Of a DNA stretch of 58,472 nucleotides, positions 43,336 through 52,124 are shown piece by piece. The stretch is taken from the NCBI GenBank assembly GCA_947460825.1, contig CANHHA010000015.1, forward strand, positions 1-58,472, in the 5' to 3' direction. The position numbers were made by a program, and so were the translations under genes. Positions within the stretch are counted from its first letter, which is position 1. Each line of letters opens with the position of its first letter. The stretch is from Flavobacteriales bacterium. Its GTDB lineage: Bacteria; Bacteroidota; Bacteroidia; Flavobacteriales_D; Crocinitomicaceae. The notes under the pieces were generated by a model. The model had not been told where the DNA came from. It saw only the letters and a program-made list of their open reading frames with translations, and searched no databases.

Positions 43336-44322
43336 GTGTCAGAAAATAAATATCATGTATTAGCGGAGTATTTGAGCAAACGCATGCGTATGAGTCATGT
43401 GTATCAGCCCGTCATGATCATGAAGCTGCTTTCCAATCAAGGAAAAGCTAAAGCGGATGAAATTGCATTGGATTTAGTGCAAAATGACTTGAGCCAAGTG
43501 GAGTATTATACGGAACGTGTGAACCAGATGGTTGGAAAAGTGCTGCGAAACAACCAAATTGTTGCCAAAGAGGAGGGTGAATACCAACTTATCGGATTTG
43601 ATGAACTATCCGATGATGAACGCCTAAAACTCATTGATTTATGCGCCATCAAAATCAACGAATACAAGGAAAAACGTGGAATGATGATCTGGGACCATCG
43701 AAGGAAGAATCGGTCCCCCATTGACGGAAGTATACGATATCAAGTATTGAACAGAGCCAACAACGTATGTGAGTTGTGCGGTATCTCCTCTGAAATCAGA
43801 GCCTTAGAAGTGGATCACATTGTTCCTAAAAACTGGAATGGTCCAGATGAACTCTCAAATTATCAGGCCTTGTGTTATAAATGCAACACAAATAAGCGCG
43901 ACACAGACGATACGGACTTTAGAAATCGAGTGCAACTCTTTGGGAACCGGGACGAGCACTGTGTTTTTTGTATGGTGACAGAAGATGTTGTTTTCGAACA
44001 TCCCTTGGCGTATGTCATCAAAGATAAATTTGCAGTCACACCGGGTCATCATCTCATTATTCCGAAAAGGCATTTTGATAACTACTTCGAGTTGAAATCA
44101 GCAGAATTACTCGCATTTAATGAATTACTTCTCAAAACGAAAGACAAACTACACAACAAAGACCCATCGATTGAAGGATTCAACATTGGTATCAATCAAG
44201 GCGCTGTAGCCGGGCAAACGATCTTCCACACCCACATGCATTTGATTCCGCGAAGGAAAGGCGATGTTGAACATCCTACAGGTGGGGTTAGAAATGTTAT
44301 TCCTGGAAAGGGTGATTATTAA
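43336..44322 (+). CDS. HNH nuclease fused to HIT domain
   Basis: 328 residues starting at GTG. An N-terminal helical region (about 1-115) leads to an HNH nuclease with CELC (145-148), LEVDHIVPKNWNG (D160, H161) and CYKC (180-183), so zinc-binding and catalytic residues are present. Residues about 205-328 are a HIT domain with FCMV, GHHLIIPKRH and HTHMHLIPR; H298xH300xH302 is the nucleotide-hydrolase triad. The fusion joins DNA cutting with dinucleotide or nucleotide-conjugate hydrolysis. The stop overlaps, tail to tail, the helicase stop at 44319. With NUDIX and PLD-helicase neighbours it looks like part of a defence module. Confidence 0.85.
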   Translation: MSENKYHVLAEYLSKRMRMSHVYQPVMIMKLLSNQGKAKADEIALDLVQNDLSQVEYYTERVNQMVGKVLRNNQIVAKEEGEYQLIGFDELSDDERLKLIDLCAIKINEYKEKRGMMIWDHRRKNRSPIDGSIRYQVLNRANNVCELCGISSEIRALEVDHIVPKNWNGPDELSNYQALCYKCNTNKRDTDDTDFRNRVQLFGNRDEHCVFCMVTEDVVFEHPLAYVIKDKFAVTPGHHLIIPKRHFDNYFELKSAELLAFNELLLKTKDKLHNKDPSIEGFNIGINQGAVAGQTIFHTHMHLIPRRKGDVEHPTGGVRNVIPGKGDY

Positions 44323-47195
44323 CACTCCCCAACCAAATACCGATACAAGGCATCTTCAACTTGGTGCTGAAAGCGATACGTAAAATGAACCACAGGTTCG
44401 TTGGATTTTGGCATATAAGCTTGCTTCATGGAACCTGAGAGTATTTCAACCTCCCCTAGGCAATAAAAATCAGCCCCTTCCCCATCGGATTTCTTGACAA
44501 ACAGTAAAATCAATTCCGATTCTATAAGCTGTTTAATTTCAGGACTGCTTGTTTTTCTGTTGGAACGCGACTCCCATGCGAAAGTTCGAGGGTCAATAAA
44601 ATGGTCATTATATTTGGTCCGTTGGGAACGGTCTTCGGATTTTTTATAGGTAACGAAACAAGGTGTCGCCTTGTGATTGGTACGATACCCATACACCGTG
44701 CTGCTGATGTCTTTTTCCCAATTCAAAATCCGACACACATCCTTACGGCTGTATTTTGCGCCCAATACAAAACCATGATGAAACTTTTGTGCATTGAATC
44801 GCTCAGTAAAAGCATGCATTCCATAGTTTAACGCATCCATAAAAAACTGCTTGAATACTTTCTCCTTTAACATTGAAGAAAAGTTCAAGTCTAAATGATA
44901 AGTTTCACCATTTCTTCGTACCACTGGAATCGGCTTTTTTATGAAATCAAAATTCAAATTCCACAGGATAGACTCAAAGGTTTTGTTTGAAATTCGATAA
45001 TCGCAAGAAAGCGCCTTAGATAAATATTCCTCCACCTGTTGTTTCGAACAAGATGAAGCATTAAATAGGAGCCGTAAAACTGCAAGCTCTTCGATTCGTT
45101 TACCGTTAGCTATCTCTTGAGAAAATTGGGCCAAGAGTTCCAACCCAGGTTTTGTCATGATTTCTATTCCTGATTCAAGCCCCCGGATGAACGCATAGTA
45201 ACTTTTACCATATTCCACATAGGCAAACGGGTCCCGTGAACCATGCTCCACAAAATCCATCATCAATGGGATTCTACCTGTGACACGCTTTAATAAATCA
45301 TAATCTTTCACTAAATCCTTCTTCATTTGTAAGTTGGATTCATCAATCGCTTTAAAAATGCGTTCTTTGGTGATTCGATCAAATTGAATGGTTGACGTAC
45401 CGGGCATGTACTGGCTACCCGTAGAAATCAAGTTCCGTAAATTATCCTTGTTATAAGAAGTGTCGCCATACAAGGCAATGGGAACCATGTAATTATTTGC
45501 ATAGTTACCAATGAAATCAATAACCGTTAAATACTCTTTATCGGTCGTTTTACGCAAGCCTCTTCCCAATTGCTGCACAAAAATTATGGCAGATTGAGTG
45601 GGTCTTAGCATAATGATTTGGTTGATTTTTGGAATATCGATCCCCTCATTGAAAATATCTACAGTAAAGATATAATCCAATTGGTCGGAACGTTCACCGC
45701 TTTCCAATCGTTCAATAGCTGATGCCCGTATTTCTTCCGAGTCATCCCCAGTTAATGCAACGGTTTGGTAAAAATGTTGATTTCGATTCCGCCTCCGATT
45801 AAATTCATTCGAAAGTGCTCGTGCCTCCTCAGTTCTAGAACAAAATACCAAGCCGCGCACATTCCCATCGTCGCAGCCGTAGAATTCTGCGAATTCCTGT
45901 ATTCGGTCAACTCGTTCTTTTGCAGTGAGTAAATTAAAGTCGCTTTTATCTTCGATGGCTACTCCATTAACAGAAAGGTCAGCAACACCGTAATAATGAA
46001 ATGGACTTAAAATCTCTTCTTCCAATGCGCGATGCAAGCGGATTTCATAGGCAATGTTATAATTGAATGCCTTGAATACGTCATAACCATCCGTTCGTTC
46101 TGGAGTTGCAGTCATCCCCAAAAGAAACCCCGGTTCAAAATAGCTCATAATCCGTTGATAAGAACTTGCCCCGGCGCGATGTGTTTCATCGATAACAATG
46201 TAGTCAAAGTGGTCTGCCTTAAACCGTGTGAGATGCTCTTCCTTAGAGATGGTTTGAATGGTAGAGAAAATAAAATCTGCCTCTATTTCTCGTTCATCTC
46301 CGGAATACAATCCCATGGTAAATTGATCCCCGAACATGGATTTATAAGTATCCATGGCTTTTTTAGCAATGGTAAGGCGATGTACTACAAATAAGAACTT
46401 TTTAGGCTTATATAGATTTACATCAAAAGCAGACAAGTATGTTTTCCCTGTACCTGTTGCTGAGATTAACAGCGCACGGTTTTTACCCTCTTTACGCAAG
46501 CGTTGAATATTCTCCAAGGCTTCACGTTGCATCAGATTAGGCTTAATTTCCTTCACCACTTCCCCTTCAAAAGGCATTTGAATGCGACGATTTCTTTCCA
46601 ACTGACTTCGATAGTACAAATCGTACTTCGTAATCCATGTCGCATCGACCTCAGTGGCGGCCATAAATTCCGCATCGAATGAGGCAACCGATTGAGCAAT
46701 TAATTCACTGGATTCGGTAGCTGTTACCTTCAAGTTCCATTCTTTATTTGAACTCAAGGCACTTGCAGTTAAGTTTGAACTGCCTATTATTAAATTATAG
46801 AATTTACCTTTCCGAAATAAATAACCTTTGGAATGAAAATCACCTTCCGTTACAATTTTAAGTTCAATATTCTCAAAATTGAGCAACCAACGCAAGGCTT
46901 CAGGCTGAGTAAAATTTAAATATTGCGAGGCTAGAATTTTTCCAGGAACTTTTCTGTATTCCAGTTCCTTTAACGTTTGTTTTAAGGAAGCAATGCCACT
47001 CGTCGTAATAAATGCCACCGAAAACAGAAATTCATCGCACGTGCGAAGTTCTTGCTCGATGGTGGTCAACACCTTTTTCCCTAAATTCTTATCGTTTAAT
47101 AATAACTCTGGACGGTATGTGCGAACAGAATCAACGTTTTGGTCAATGAATCCTGTAGTTAAACTGCCTTGTAGGTTATCAAGTTCATGCTTCAT
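44319..47195 (-). CDS. PLD-nuclease / DEAD-like helicase with DUF3427 C-terminus
   Basis: 958 residues. The N-terminal phospholipase-D nuclease domain (about 30-180) has FHSKGYLF (H121, K123) and IIGSSNLT (S139, N141), one HKD motif, so activity probably needs dimerisation. The SF2 helicase core has ISATGTGKT (244-252), DETH (336-339), TATPERTDG (362-370) and QQLGRGLRKT (motif VI). The C-terminal about 350 residues match the DUF3427 type found in bacterial restriction-like helicases. The start overlaps the stop of the NUDIX gene by four bases. Probably a DNA-targeting restriction or defence motor. Confidence 0.88.
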   Translation of the reverse strand: MKHELDNLQGSLTTGFIDQNVDSVRTYRPELLLNDKNLGKKVLTTIEQELRTCDEFLFSVAFITTSGIASLKQTLKELEYRKVPGKILASQYLNFTQPEALRWLLNFENIELKIVTEGDFHSKGYLFRKGKFYNLIIGSSNLTASALSSNKEWNLKVTATESSELIAQSVASFDAEFMAATEVDATWITKYDLYYRSQLERNRRIQMPFEGEVVKEIKPNLMQREALENIQRLRKEGKNRALLISATGTGKTYLSAFDVNLYKPKKFLFVVHRLTIAKKAMDTYKSMFGDQFTMGLYSGDEREIEADFIFSTIQTISKEEHLTRFKADHFDYIVIDETHRAGASSYQRIMSYFEPGFLLGMTATPERTDGYDVFKAFNYNIAYEIRLHRALEEEILSPFHYYGVADLSVNGVAIEDKSDFNLLTAKERVDRIQEFAEFYGCDDGNVRGLVFCSRTEEARALSNEFNRRRNRNQHFYQTVALTGDDSEEIRASAIERLESGERSDQLDYIFTVDIFNEGIDIPKINQIIMLRPTQSAIIFVQQLGRGLRKTTDKEYLTVIDFIGNYANNYMVPIALYGDTSYNKDNLRNLISTGSQYMPGTSTIQFDRITKERIFKAIDESNLQMKKDLVKDYDLLKRVTGRIPLMMDFVEHGSRDPFAYVEYGKSYYAFIRGLESGIEIMTKPGLELLAQFSQEIANGKRIEELAVLRLLFNASSCSKQQVEEYLSKALSCDYRISNKTFESILWNLNFDFIKKPIPVVRRNGETYHLDLNFSSMLKEKVFKQFFMDALNYGMHAFTERFNAQKFHHGFVLGAKYSRKDVCRILNWEKDISSTVYGYRTNHKATPCFVTYKKSEDRSQRTKYNDHFIDPRTFAWESRSNRKTSSPEIKQLIESELILLFVKKSDGEGADFYCLGEVEILSGSMKQAYMPKSNEPVVHFTYRFQHQVEDALYRYLVGEC

Positions 47196-47581
47196 GGCTT
47201 AAGCAGTTCATTAACTATCGGCACATCCGCTTCCGCCCAGTCCAAAGAGGCTAAGGCCTCGGGATTGAGCCAACGGTAGGCCAGGTGTTCAGTAAGGGTG
47301 GGTTCATCGGCGGAGCTTCCGCGGTAGGTGTGCATGGTCAGGTGAAAATCGGGGTAGGCATGCTCCACCACCATCAGCTTCTCCCCTACTTCAAACTGCA
47401 TGTGCAGCTCTTCGCGTATTTCACGCACAATGGTCTCTTGCTCCGTTTCGTTAGCCTCTATTTTTCCCCCTGGGAATTCCCATTTCTGCGAGATGTACTC
47501 CAGGGAAGAAGGTCCGCGCTGCACGCACAGGATTTTGCCTTCCTTTTCAATTACGGCAGCTACAACGGAGATTTGTTTCAT
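47192..47581 (-). CDS. NUDIX (MutT-like) hydrolase
   Basis: 129 residues from the ATG at 47581 (MKQISVVAAVIEKEGKILCV). A longer in-frame start at 47635 lies in a repetitive palindrome and is not credible. The NUDIX box is complete: GGKIEANETEQETIVREIREEL fits GX5EX7REUXEE. The closest character is MutT-like (d)NTP pyrophosphohydrolase. The stop overlaps the helicase start (ATGA), so the two are translated together, a pairing that suggests nucleotide-damage or signal-nucleotide handling in the same defence module. Confidence 0.88.
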   Translation of the reverse strand: MKQISVVAAVIEKEGKILCVQRGPSSLEYISQKWEFPGGKIEANETEQETIVREIREELHMQFEVGEKLMVVEHAYPDFHLTMHTYRGSSADEPTLTEHLAYRWLNPEALASLDWAEADVPIVNELLKP

Positions 47582-47595
47582 ATGGATAAAGGTAT

Positions 47596-47634
47596 TATTT
47601 TCTTTTGTCTTGATACAAAAGAAACAAAAAATCA
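47596..47634. repeat. short copy of repeat R end (TTTTGTCTTGATACAAAAG palindrome)
   Basis: tcttttgtcttgatacaaaa then gaaacaaaaaatcaaggc, also present at 48230-48268 at the end of repeat R copy 2. The remainder of 47640-48577 contains repeat fragments only; no gene is seen. Confidence 0.6.
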
Positions 47635-48039
47635 AGGCACGGGATTGCTTCTTGGTTCGGAAACCATTTATCTCAACTGTTTTTACACCAACCGAACCAT
47701 TTCACCCCCTCCTGAGCCGCTGTTTTGTCGGTGATTTTTCAACTACCTCCAAAAAAACGCTGCTCAGTTCAACGCTGAAACCGAAACATCCAAGTGCCGG
47801 AACTATATTTTTTAACAGCACCCTGAGTAATCCGCCTGCGGCGGAGGTATCGAAGGGTGCGGGAAAAAAGTAGAGTAAATGGTGCCCAAGCCTTAGTTCG
47901 TCCCTCTTGCTAGTAAAACAGTCGCTTGTTGAAAAATAGAAACCGTAGCATCCAAGTGCCTCTGAATTTGGTCACCCCTCTTAATCTCCCCTCAAGGGGA
48001 GAGCTGAGCTTATGTTTAATTTAAAGATTATATTTTCCG

Positions 48040-48268
48040 TGCCTTTGGTGCATGTTTAAGGTAGAAGCACAGCGAACTGAAAACTGGGCCACCGTGAGGA
48101 AGCCTGCGCCGCGGCGAAGGATCGCCGAAACGGTCAGTTTTCAGGAGTGGAGCGCCGTACCTTAAACCCAGCACCGAGCTTTTTGCTACTTTTTTGTGGT
48201 AAAAAAGTAGAGTAAAAAATTCTTGCCTTTCTTTTGTCTTGATACAAAAGAAACAAAAAATCAAGGCC
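48040..48268 (+). repeat. long imperfect palindromic repeat R, copy 2
   Basis: Second copy of 40301-40536. Perfect inner pair CTGAAAACTG and CAGTTTTCAG and outer pair GTTTAAGGTA and TACCTTAAAC around a GC-rich centre. It is a non-coding, mobile-looking repeat. Confidence 0.75.
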
Positions 48269-48475
48269 TGGATTTATCCTTGCTTCGGTAATTTATAATT
48301 CTATATTAAATCATAAGACAAACCGAAGCATTTTCTCACCTCCTAAGCCTATGTTTTGACGGTGATTCTGCGACTTCCGCCAAAAAGACGAGGCTTAGCA
48401 CGGCTCAAAAACCGGAACATCCCATGGCCTAAAATGAATTCTACCTTTGGTGCATGTTTAAGGGACATGATTCAC

Positions 48476-48564
48476 CTCTGGGTGCAAAGTTCCCTGAGTT
48501 TCCACCGAAACTTTAGTGAAGGTGAAAGTAGTCCGAAGGACGTATCGAAGGGTGCACCCAGGGG
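48476..48564 (+). repeat. palindromic intergenic repeat P, copy 3 (long form)
   Basis: Contains the same 27-base stem-loop insert as copy 1. Ends 14 bases beyond the BRO-Fic stop codon. Same orientation as copy 4, so the BRO-Fic gene is bracketed by direct P repeats. Confidence 0.8.
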
Positions 48565-48577
48565 AAGTAATTTCAAA

Positions 48578-49459
48578 CTACTCATTTTCTTCATAATAAT
48601 ACGAGTAATCTATTCCCTTCATATACATTTCTCGGTCGTTGATTTTGTCGGTAAGAGCGTTTTGGATAGTGAGTTTAAGCACTTGACTGTTGGTAGGACT
48701 TATAACCATGGCATTCATGTAATCGCGCTTGGAAATTAAACTCCAATCCACACATTTTTTAAGTCGTTTCTTTAATATTAAATCCAACCAAATTCTCGCA
48801 CTTCTACCGTTACCTTCCATGAATGGATGCGCGATGTTCATCTCCACATATTTATCGATGATGTCATCAAAGGTGCTTTCTGGCATTTCCTCAATTTGTT
48901 GTAGTGTATCCCCTAAAAAGCGAGATACGGCAAATTGAAAACCACCCTTTGAAATGTTCTTTTGTCGAATTTGACCAGCGAAATCATACAATCCACCAAA
49001 AAGATACGCATGGATTTGTTGTAAGCCCTTGGTTGTTCCAACTTCAATACTCTCGATAAATGAACTCTCATATAACGCATATGCTTTCGATTTACTTTTT
49101 CCATCAATACTTTCATCGCTGTAGGTAAACCATTCTATAAAACGATTCGCTTTCTTACCTGGAAATTCTTTACCCAAAGCAACAATTCCCTTTTGGTCTA
49201 ACATATCAGTTAATCGTTTTTTCCCATCAGGAGCAAGGATTTTCAACTGGGTAGTAACACTAACCACTTCACTGTTTTCCTTTTTAAGTTTGGCTTTTAG
49301 GTATTTCCAATAGTTTCTTGTTTTGGTATAATCATCTTGATCGGTTAGCACCGAAACAATATCCAATACGCTGAACCACCACTTGGAATTTTCCTCTTCC
49401 CAAACCGCCCGAACCTCACGGTCATTAAAAAAACGAATGGATATTTTTTGCTGGTTCAT
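48578..49459 (-). CDS. BRO-N domain fused to Fic domain
   Basis: 293 residues. The N-terminal about 105 residues are BRO-N like ([49 protein letters not shown]), a DNA-binding module of phage antirepressors. The C-terminal Fic domain (about 125-270) has [20 protein letters not shown] and the catalytic [12 protein letters not shown] (211-222), which matches HPFx(D/E)GNGRxxR fully, so AMP-transfer activity is expected. Unlike the RhuM-Fic gene it carries the canonical Fic motif, so the two arose from different Fic branches. P repeats lie 14 bases after and 63 bases before the gene. Confidence 0.87.
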   Translation of the reverse strand: MNQQKISIRFFNDREVRAVWEEENSKWWFSVLDIVSVLTDQDDYTKTRNYWKYLKAKLKKENSEVVSVTTQLKILAPDGKKRLTDMLDQKGIVALGKEFPGKKANRFIEWFTYSDESIDGKSKSKAYALYESSFIESIEVGTTKGLQQIHAYLFGGLYDFAGQIRQKNISKGGFQFAVSRFLGDTLQQIEEMPESTFDDIIDKYVEMNIAHPFMEGNGRSARIWLDLILKKRLKKCVDWSLISKRDYMNAMVISPTNSQVLKLTIQNALTDKINDREMYMKGIDYSYYYEENE

Positions 49460-49521
49460 CTACACTTTAAAGATACGGAATTCAAACCAAAAAGCTATCA
49501 ATATTTACGGGACAAGCAATC

Positions 49522-49581
49522 CCTCTGGGTGCAAAGTTCCCTGAGTAGTCCGAAGGACGTATCGAAGGGCGCACCCAGAGG
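49522..49581 (+). repeat. palindromic intergenic repeat P, copy 4 (short form)
   Basis: Perfect 11-bp terminal inverted repeats CCTCTGGGTGC and GCACCCAGAGG enclose agtagtccgaaggacgtatc. This is the cleanest copy and shows that the unit is a closed palindromic element of 60 bp. The rest of 49460-49793 has only the hairpin at 49737-49751. Confidence 0.8.
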
Positions 49582-49736
49582 AAACAAAAAATGCCCCGAT
49601 TACGGAGCATTCATGGTTGTGTTAAGTTACTACTTTAGAAAGCAATTCGAAGATTAATTGCGTTCTTCAATTCCAATTTGTATCTATTAAAGCCCATACA
49701 TATAGGGTTTACGAGCCAAAACAACACTTAACAAGA

Positions 49737-49751
49737 CTGGCGACTCGCCAG
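49737..49751 (-). terminator. hairpin after the MoxR-vWA operon
   Basis: CTGGCG-ACT-CGCCAG, a perfect 6-bp GC-rich stem 43 bases beyond the last stop of the operon on the minus strand. No strong T tract follows, so its role as terminator is likely but not certain. Confidence 0.45.
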
Positions 49752-49793
49752 CCAATAGGCTAAAAACGTTTTACACAACCATTACAAATATAC

Positions 49794-50975
49794 TTAAAAA
49801 GGGAAATCACTTTCTAATGCATCGCCTAGATGAATTACTTTTCCTTTTAAATGTGATGTTTGCAGCCCACCCCCATAAATACACCAAAGTATAGGCATAC
49901 TGCACCGAGCCGGTTCAGGCGCATACCCGTCCGTAAAATAGATTAATCCGTTATAGCCCCGAGATTTGTTCGCCCATTCAATAACGGGGTCAAAACTTGT
50001 TCCTCCTCCGCCTTTAAACGTTGGCGTACTCAAGGACCGCTTCAACTCGTAAACCTCATGAATTTTAGCATCGCAGGTTAATACCGTAACTGAGGTGCCC
50101 GTTTTATAAATCGATACAATTTCAGTCCAAAATTCAGCGAGTAATTTATCGTCTATTGAACCAGAAGTATCTACAGCAACAATAAGGTTTCTGAGGCGTT
50201 TTATGCGCCGCCCCGGATTACCATCAAAGCGTTTACTTTCTTTTCTTCGGGTTGTTTTTATAACGGTTCTCCCACACGACGCATTGAACAGGCGCAATAC
50301 GTGTTTCCATGAAATTTTGGGTACACTTAACAACTGATCTACGGTACGACGAACCTCTGAAGGCAGCGCCCCATATCCTGTCGATCTTTTCTTGGAATCC
50401 GAAAGGATTCTACCCAAGATACGTCCCGATGAACCTGCCCCACCCTGCTCCCAAAGCTCATGGCTGCCAACCAACAAATCTCCTACCTCTACGGTTGTAA
50501 GTGCCGCACAGCTTTGCGGATACCTTTGTTCGGCATCTGGTTCGCGAAGTTTTAACAACGCGTTGTAATAATACTCCATGGATTCAAACGGCTTCAAGGC
50601 CAATTCGGGAAAGGTTGATAATAAAATAGCCCCCGTCGGAAGTGGCCATGGATCAACATATTGATTAACCACTAAGTCAGCTGCTAAATTTTCCAGCATG
50701 CGCTCCTTACCGCTTGACCTAAACAAATGCTTAAACACTAAATGGAGCACCTCATGCTTTAATACCGCAACGCGCTGTTCAACCGTCAGCGTATTCGTTA
50801 AAAAATCCGGATTCACATATAAATAGAAAACATCTTCTCTAAAGGATACCGCCATCGTAGGAATTTCTGCGGTAATGACTCGGGTAACATGCGCCAAGAC
50901 ATGCGCAAAAAATGACTCACTTCGGAGTAACTGATAAATCGATTTCGATAAGATATGTTCAGGATCCATTCCCAA
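49794..50975 (-). CDS. vWA-domain protein with metallopeptidase-like N-terminus (DUF2201 type)
   Basis: 393 residues. The N-terminal region (about 10-180) has LKHEVLHLVFKH (H74, E75, H78), a zincin HExxH motif typical of the DUF2201 putative metallopeptidase domain. The C-terminal vWA domain (about 262-390) has AVDTSGSID (D269, S271, S273), GGGGTSFDP (T326) and YFTDG (D349), a complete MIDAS metal site. Such proteins pair with MoxR ATPases as client adaptors. Last gene of the operon, 3 bases after the MoxR stop. It ends LGDALESDFPF, an acidic tip resembling the SSB C-terminus and the end of the reverse transcriptase fusion. Confidence 0.85.
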   Translation of the reverse strand: MGMDPEHILSKSIYQLLRSESFFAHVLAHVTRVITAEIPTMAVSFREDVFYLYVNPDFLTNTLTVEQRVAVLKHEVLHLVFKHLFRSSGKERMLENLAADLVVNQYVDPWPLPTGAILLSTFPELALKPFESMEYYYNALLKLREPDAEQRYPQSCAALTTVEVGDLLVGSHELWEQGGAGSSGRILGRILSDSKKRSTGYGALPSEVRRTVDQLLSVPKISWKHVLRLFNASCGRTVIKTTRRKESKRFDGNPGRRIKRLRNLIVAVDTSGSIDDKLLAEFWTEIVSIYKTGTSVTVLTCDAKIHEVYELKRSLSTPTFKGGGGTSFDPVIEWANKSRGYNGLIYFTDGYAPEPARCSMPILWCIYGGGLQTSHLKGKVIHLGDALESDFPF

Positions 50976-50978
50976 AGG

Positions 50979-52124
50979 CTATTGCATTTGTACGAACTGT
51001 GAGAGTACTTCACGGTCCGTAATTACTTTTCCAAGCATTTCCATCGCAGGGGTTCTGAGCATGCGAACCTTCATCAGATCCTTGTGAAACGCATACCGCA
51101 AATCCACAGGAATTCGAGCAGCTTTTAGCACATGAATCAACAATTCACCGGATGATTCCGCTACGGTATAGTCGGATGAAAGTAGAATCACCACACGACT
51201 CAGCAAGGTATTTATCAAATCAAGCCTGATTCCTTTTTCTGACGTGGTAATCCGTTCAATAACTTCCGTGGCTTCTTGGGTTTTTTCTAATGCCAAAAAC
51301 GCTTCAGGCGAGGGAATCTGATGAAGGATTAGTTCAATAAAATTCATAAATGAATCAGCCGTTTCGCCATCTAAACAGCCCTTCGCCAAGAGCTCAACCA
51401 ATTGCCGTTCTTGCATTAAATCCGGGATGTTTTTAATTTGTGAAAAGAACTGAACCAAGGTTCGAGGGGTTGTTCGTTTCATGGTCACCATTTCGGGGTA
51501 GGTTAACACGAAATTAATCCCACGCGGATCAATCCCTGCCTTAAGTGCCCATGCCGCCCAAGCTTTCGCATCGAAATCCAAGGTCACATGAATCATTCGC
51601 GTCAACATCGCTTCATCCATCGGAGTGACTGAATAATCTCCCGAATCTGGATTTGCCGTTACAACGATTTGCCATTTAGAGGGCAGCGACCAAGAGAACA
51701 TTTCAAAATTCTGAAGTAATTGCATCGTTCCCCGCAGGATTCGATCATCCGCCCTGTTGATATCGTCCAACAACAAAATACCAGGACCTTCATCCGTGGG
51801 AACCCATTCTGGTGGGAGATATACGGTGCGTTCATCGCCATAAACCGTTGGATCTGGATCTATTTTCATCGGTAATCCATGAAGATCCCCCATTTCCTCA
51901 AATTGAGCAGGTGCGCAATAAGCCAACTTCCAATGACGGCTCCGGGCCACCTCCATCGCGATTTCGGTTTTCCCTAAGCCATGCGTTCCCCAAATGCAAA
52001 TCGGGGTGGGACGACGCCCTGTTTCTTCTTCAAACGTTAGGTTTGCTTCAAGTACCTTACCCAGCAGATCAAGCAATTCCTTTCCATTAATTCGCGATCC
52101 ATAACATCCATTTTCACTACTCAT
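50979..52124 (-). CDS. MoxR-family AAA+ ATPase
   Basis: 381 residues. Walker A GTHGLGKT (46-53), Walker B LLLDDIN (117-123) followed by RADDRI, and sensor-1 region VVTANPDSGDYS (154-165) identify a MoxR-type AAA+ protein. MoxR ATPases remodel or activate partner complexes together with vWA proteins such as the next gene. The start overlaps the upstream LRR stop by four bases, and the stop is 3 bases from the vWA start, so the genes are translated as one unit. The C-terminal 150 residues form the helical lid and a tail not recognised. Confidence 0.88.
   Translation of the reverse strand: MSSENGCYGSRINGKELLDLLGKVLEANLTFEEETGRRPTPICIWGTHGLGKTEIAMEVARSRHWKLAYCAPAQFEEMGDLHGLPMKIDPDPTVYGDERTVYLPPEWVPTDEGPGILLLDDINRADDRILRGTMQLLQNFEMFSWSLPSKWQIVVTANPDSGDYSVTPMDEAMLTRMIHVTLDFDAKAWAAWALKAGIDPRGINFVLTYPEMVTMKRTTPRTLVQFFSQIKNIPDLMQERQLVELLAKGCLDGETADSFMNFIELILHQIPSPEAFLALEKTQEATEVIERITTSEKGIRLDLINTLLSRVVILLSSDYTVAESSGELLIHVLKAARIPVDLRYAFHKDLMKVRMLRTPAMEMLGKVITDREVLSQFVQMQ

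Noticed and set aside
48028..48264. Short minus-strand open frame in repeat R (and the N-terminal extension of the NUDIX frame starting at 47635)
   Set aside because: Both share the same sequence because they read through the repeated palindrome; this is repeat-derived, not protein conservation.
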